Below are positions 62,301 to 64,000 of a stretch of 64,000 bases of DNA, one piece after another. Origin of the DNA: Pedobacter sp. MC2016-24. GTDB lineage: Bacteria; Bacteroidota; Bacteroidia; Sphingobacteriales; Sphingobacteriaceae. Below the pieces are notes generated by a model. It saw nothing but the letters and a program-made list of their open reading frames with translations. It was not told where the DNA came from and searched no databases. Location: assembly GCF_015223055.1 (NCBI RefSeq), contig NZ_JADFBX010000009.1, forward strand, positions 186,001-250,000, written 5' to 3'. How positions within the stretch are numbered: position 1 is the stretch's first letter; every line of letters starts with the position of its first letter. A program made the position numbers and the translations under genes.

Positions 62301-64000
62301 ATGCGATTATTATTTATACTCCTGTTTTCGGGGGTTTTATACGCTCATGTCCTGCCAGCACAAACAACCGGCGGTTTTAAAAGCGACATCCTTTCCGGAC
62401 CAACCCCCTGGACCAATACTAAATTTTATAATAACCCGGATCATTTTCAGTTCGCAATTGTGTCGGACAGAACAAACGGACACCGTAATGGCGTGTTTGA
62501 GCAAGCCATTCAGAAACTCAATGGTATGAAACCGGAGTTCGTTTTAAGTATAGGTGATTTTATTGAAGGGTACACCCGGGATACTGCTGTCCTTACCCAG
62601 CAGTGGAACGAATTCAACGCGGCGGTTAAACCACTCACCGTACCGTTTTTCCACGTTCCTGGTAATCATGATGTTTCCAATGATGTTCAGCACGGCATGT
62701 GGATGAAACAGTTCGGCCGGGATTATTATCACTTCATTTATAAAAATGTCCTGTTCATCACAATGAATTCAAGTGAAGGGGATGGGGTGCCGTTTAGTAA
62801 ACAACAGTTAGATTATGTTGACCAAGTCATCAGGAACAATGCGGGTGTCAGATGGACATTTCTACTCATGCACCACCCGGTTTGGAACAACAGGGAAACC
62901 AACGGCTTTTCAGGTATAGAAAAAAGCCTCAAAGGACGGCCGTACACGGTAATAGCGGGTCACACCCACCGATATCTGTATGCAAGCCATAATGAACAGG
63001 ATTACTACATACTGGGAACTACGGGCGGAAGCAGTTCGCTCAGAGGAGCGGCTTTTGGTGAAACTGATCACGTGAGTTGGGTAACGATGACAGAGAGAGG
63101 TCCTTCGTTAATGAACCTGGAACTCGATGGGATGTTGTCTCCTGATTTCGCTAATCAAAGAACAAGAACACTTGCGGCTGCAATTTCAAAAGAAGCCGCT
63201 GTCATGCCCTTTGTACTGTTGCCGGAAGCGGGTCATCAGGACAAGCCAGGTCAAATTCATTTTAACCTCGCAAATCATAGCAATCTTACTTTAGGATATC
63301 GAGCGCGGGTATTTCAGCATTCAGTGCTCAGTCTTTCAGAAAACCTTTTCGATATGAGTATTCCCGCTAACGGTATCGGTCAAAAAGCGCTGCAGCTAGC
63401 CTCCTTCAACCGGACTTTAGCCCGCTCCGTAGACTCTATTGAGATACAATGGAATATGGCGTATAAAACCACAGAGAAGGGACTGCCTGCGCTGGAGGGG
63501 ATCTTACAATTGCCCGTTCAAAGATCCCTGCCTAAGGTAGTAGATACCGCAATTAAGGTGTTTGTCGCTCCGAAAACAGTCAGCATGGTTAACCCTTTTG
63601 TCAATACCGTATTGAGATATACTTTAGACGGGAAAGAGCCAGATGGGAAATCTATGGAATACAAGGCCCCCTTTGTGATTCACAAAACGACAAATGTAAA
63701 AGTTAAGGTATTTAGCCTGGATGGCACAGCAAGCAGTGGGACGCAAGCTGTAAATTTTAACAAACTCAATTTGACACCCGCAATCGAAACTGGTAGTGGG
63801 CAGTTTTCAGCGGGCTTAAGCTATAGTTATTATGAAGGAGCGTATAAGAAGGTACCGGATTTTTCGCAAATGAAACCAATTAAAAAGGGTGTATTGAAAA
63901 GTTTTGATCTGGATCTGGTTAAAGGAAAGAGACTGAACCAGTTTGCCATGCTGATTGAAGGTTATGTTAAAATTGATCAGGATGATCTTTATCAGTTTTA
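62301..64000 (+). CDS. Secreted calcineurin-like phosphoesterase with chitobiase-type and possible PA14 C-terminal domains (3' end outside window)
   Basis: Open from ATG 62301 to the end of the window (566 residues seen). A signal peptide (MRLLFILLFSGVLYAHVLPA) leads to a metallophosphatase domain: VSDRTNG in place of the usual DxH, Asp86 in GDFIEGY, Asn122-His123 in GNHD, His191-His192 in MHHP, and His221/His223 in GHTHR. Residues about 420-478 form a chitobiase/hexosaminidase-C-terminal-like domain (TVLRYTLDGKEPDGKSMEYK). The last visible residues (DQDDLYQF) look like the start of a PA14-type domain. It would release phosphate from an organic ester. Bases 1-400 are a dead relative of it. 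Confidence 0.88.
   Translation, partial: MRLLFILLFSGVLYAHVLPAQTTGGFKSDILSGPTPWTNTKFYNNPDHFQFAIVSDRTNGHRNGVFEQAIQKLNGMKPEFVLSIGDFIEGYTRDTAVLTQQWNEFNAAVKPLTVPFFHVPGNHDVSNDVQHGMWMKQFGRDYYHFIYKNVLFITMNSSEGDGVPFSKQQLDYVDQVIRNNAGVRWTFLLMHHPVWNNRETNGFSGIEKSLKGRPYTVIAGHTHRYLYASHNEQDYYILGTTGGSSSLRGAAFGETDHVSWVTMTERGPSLMNLELDGMLSPDFANQRTRTLAAAISKEAAVMPFVLLPEAGHQDKPGQIHFNLANHSNLTLGYRARVFQHSVLSLSENLFDMSIPANGIGQKALQLASFNRTLARSVDSIEIQWNMAYKTTEKGLPALEGILQLPVQRSLPKVVDTAIKVFVAPKTVSMVNPFVNTVLRYTLDGKEPDGKSMEYKAPFVIHKTTNVKVKVFSLDGTASSGTQAVNFNKLNLTPAIETGSGQFSAGLSYSYYEGAYKKVPDFSQMKPIKKGVLKSFDLDLVKGKRLNQFAMLIEGYVKIDQDDLYQF

Overview
The window looks like chromosomal DNA of a Bacteroidota bacterium, most likely of the Pedobacter/Sphingobacterium group (Sphingobacteriaceae). 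The reasons are four SusC/SusD pairs, FecI/FecR regulators, low-GC DNA, abundant lipoproteins and LytTR/LytS-type signalling. No tRNA, rRNA or CRISPR array was seen. The genus is an inference.

Layout. (1) 1-3.8 kb is a decaying module. It holds the tail of a phosphoesterase pseudogene fused to a truncated, frameshifted MBL-fold/rhodanese gene, a DsrE-like gene with an in-frame stop, two apparently intact YeeE/YedE (sulfur transport) genes and a broken DUF2490 gene. (2) 3.9-12.0 kb, minus strand, is an RND efflux operon read as membrane-fusion lipoprotein, AcrB-like pump, TolC-like lipoprotein, LytS-like kinase, LytTR regulator and DoxX protein. A 21-bp-spaced direct repeat resembling a LytTR site lies just upstream. 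(3) 12.4-24.1 kb is locus 1: ECF sigma, FecR, SusC, SusD, a 663-aa TlpA protein, an S41 peptidase and a second TlpA protein. (4) 25.1-36.1 kb is locus 2: ECF sigma, FecR, SusC, SusD, a FAS1-like lipoprotein, a small lipoprotein and an M16 peptidase. (5) 36.1-37.5 kb has no gene but carries a decayed IS256-family transposase. (6) 37.5-47.1 kb is locus 3: ECF sigma, FecR, SusC, SusD, a TlpA protein and a membrane PAS protein with a phospho-acceptor-like helix but no ATPase domain. (7) 47.4-53.8 kb has a frameshifted HxlR regulator, divergent from a FrnE/DsbA-like lipoprotein and an EmrAB-TolC-type efflux operon, then a QorB-like reductase on the minus strand. (8) 54.4-64.0 kb has a response-regulator remnant, then locus 4: ECF sigma, FecR, SusC, SusD, a glycerophosphodiester phosphodiesterase and a calcineurin-like phosphoesterase cut by the window end.

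How the genes work together. All four SusC proteins have an N-terminal STN-like segment, so each locus looks like a cell-surface signalling unit (SusC with STN, to FecR, to ECF sigma) driving its own uptake pair. None carries glycan-degrading enzymes. The cargo genes are thioredoxin-like proteins, proteases or phosphodiesterases, which suggests peptide or organophosphate substrates rather than polysaccharides.

The most novel signal is a shared RNA-like hairpin between fecR and susC in loci 2, 3 and 4. The stem has an unpaired A three or four pairs below a CNNRAA-type six-base loop. It is absent from locus 1, where fecR and susC overlap.
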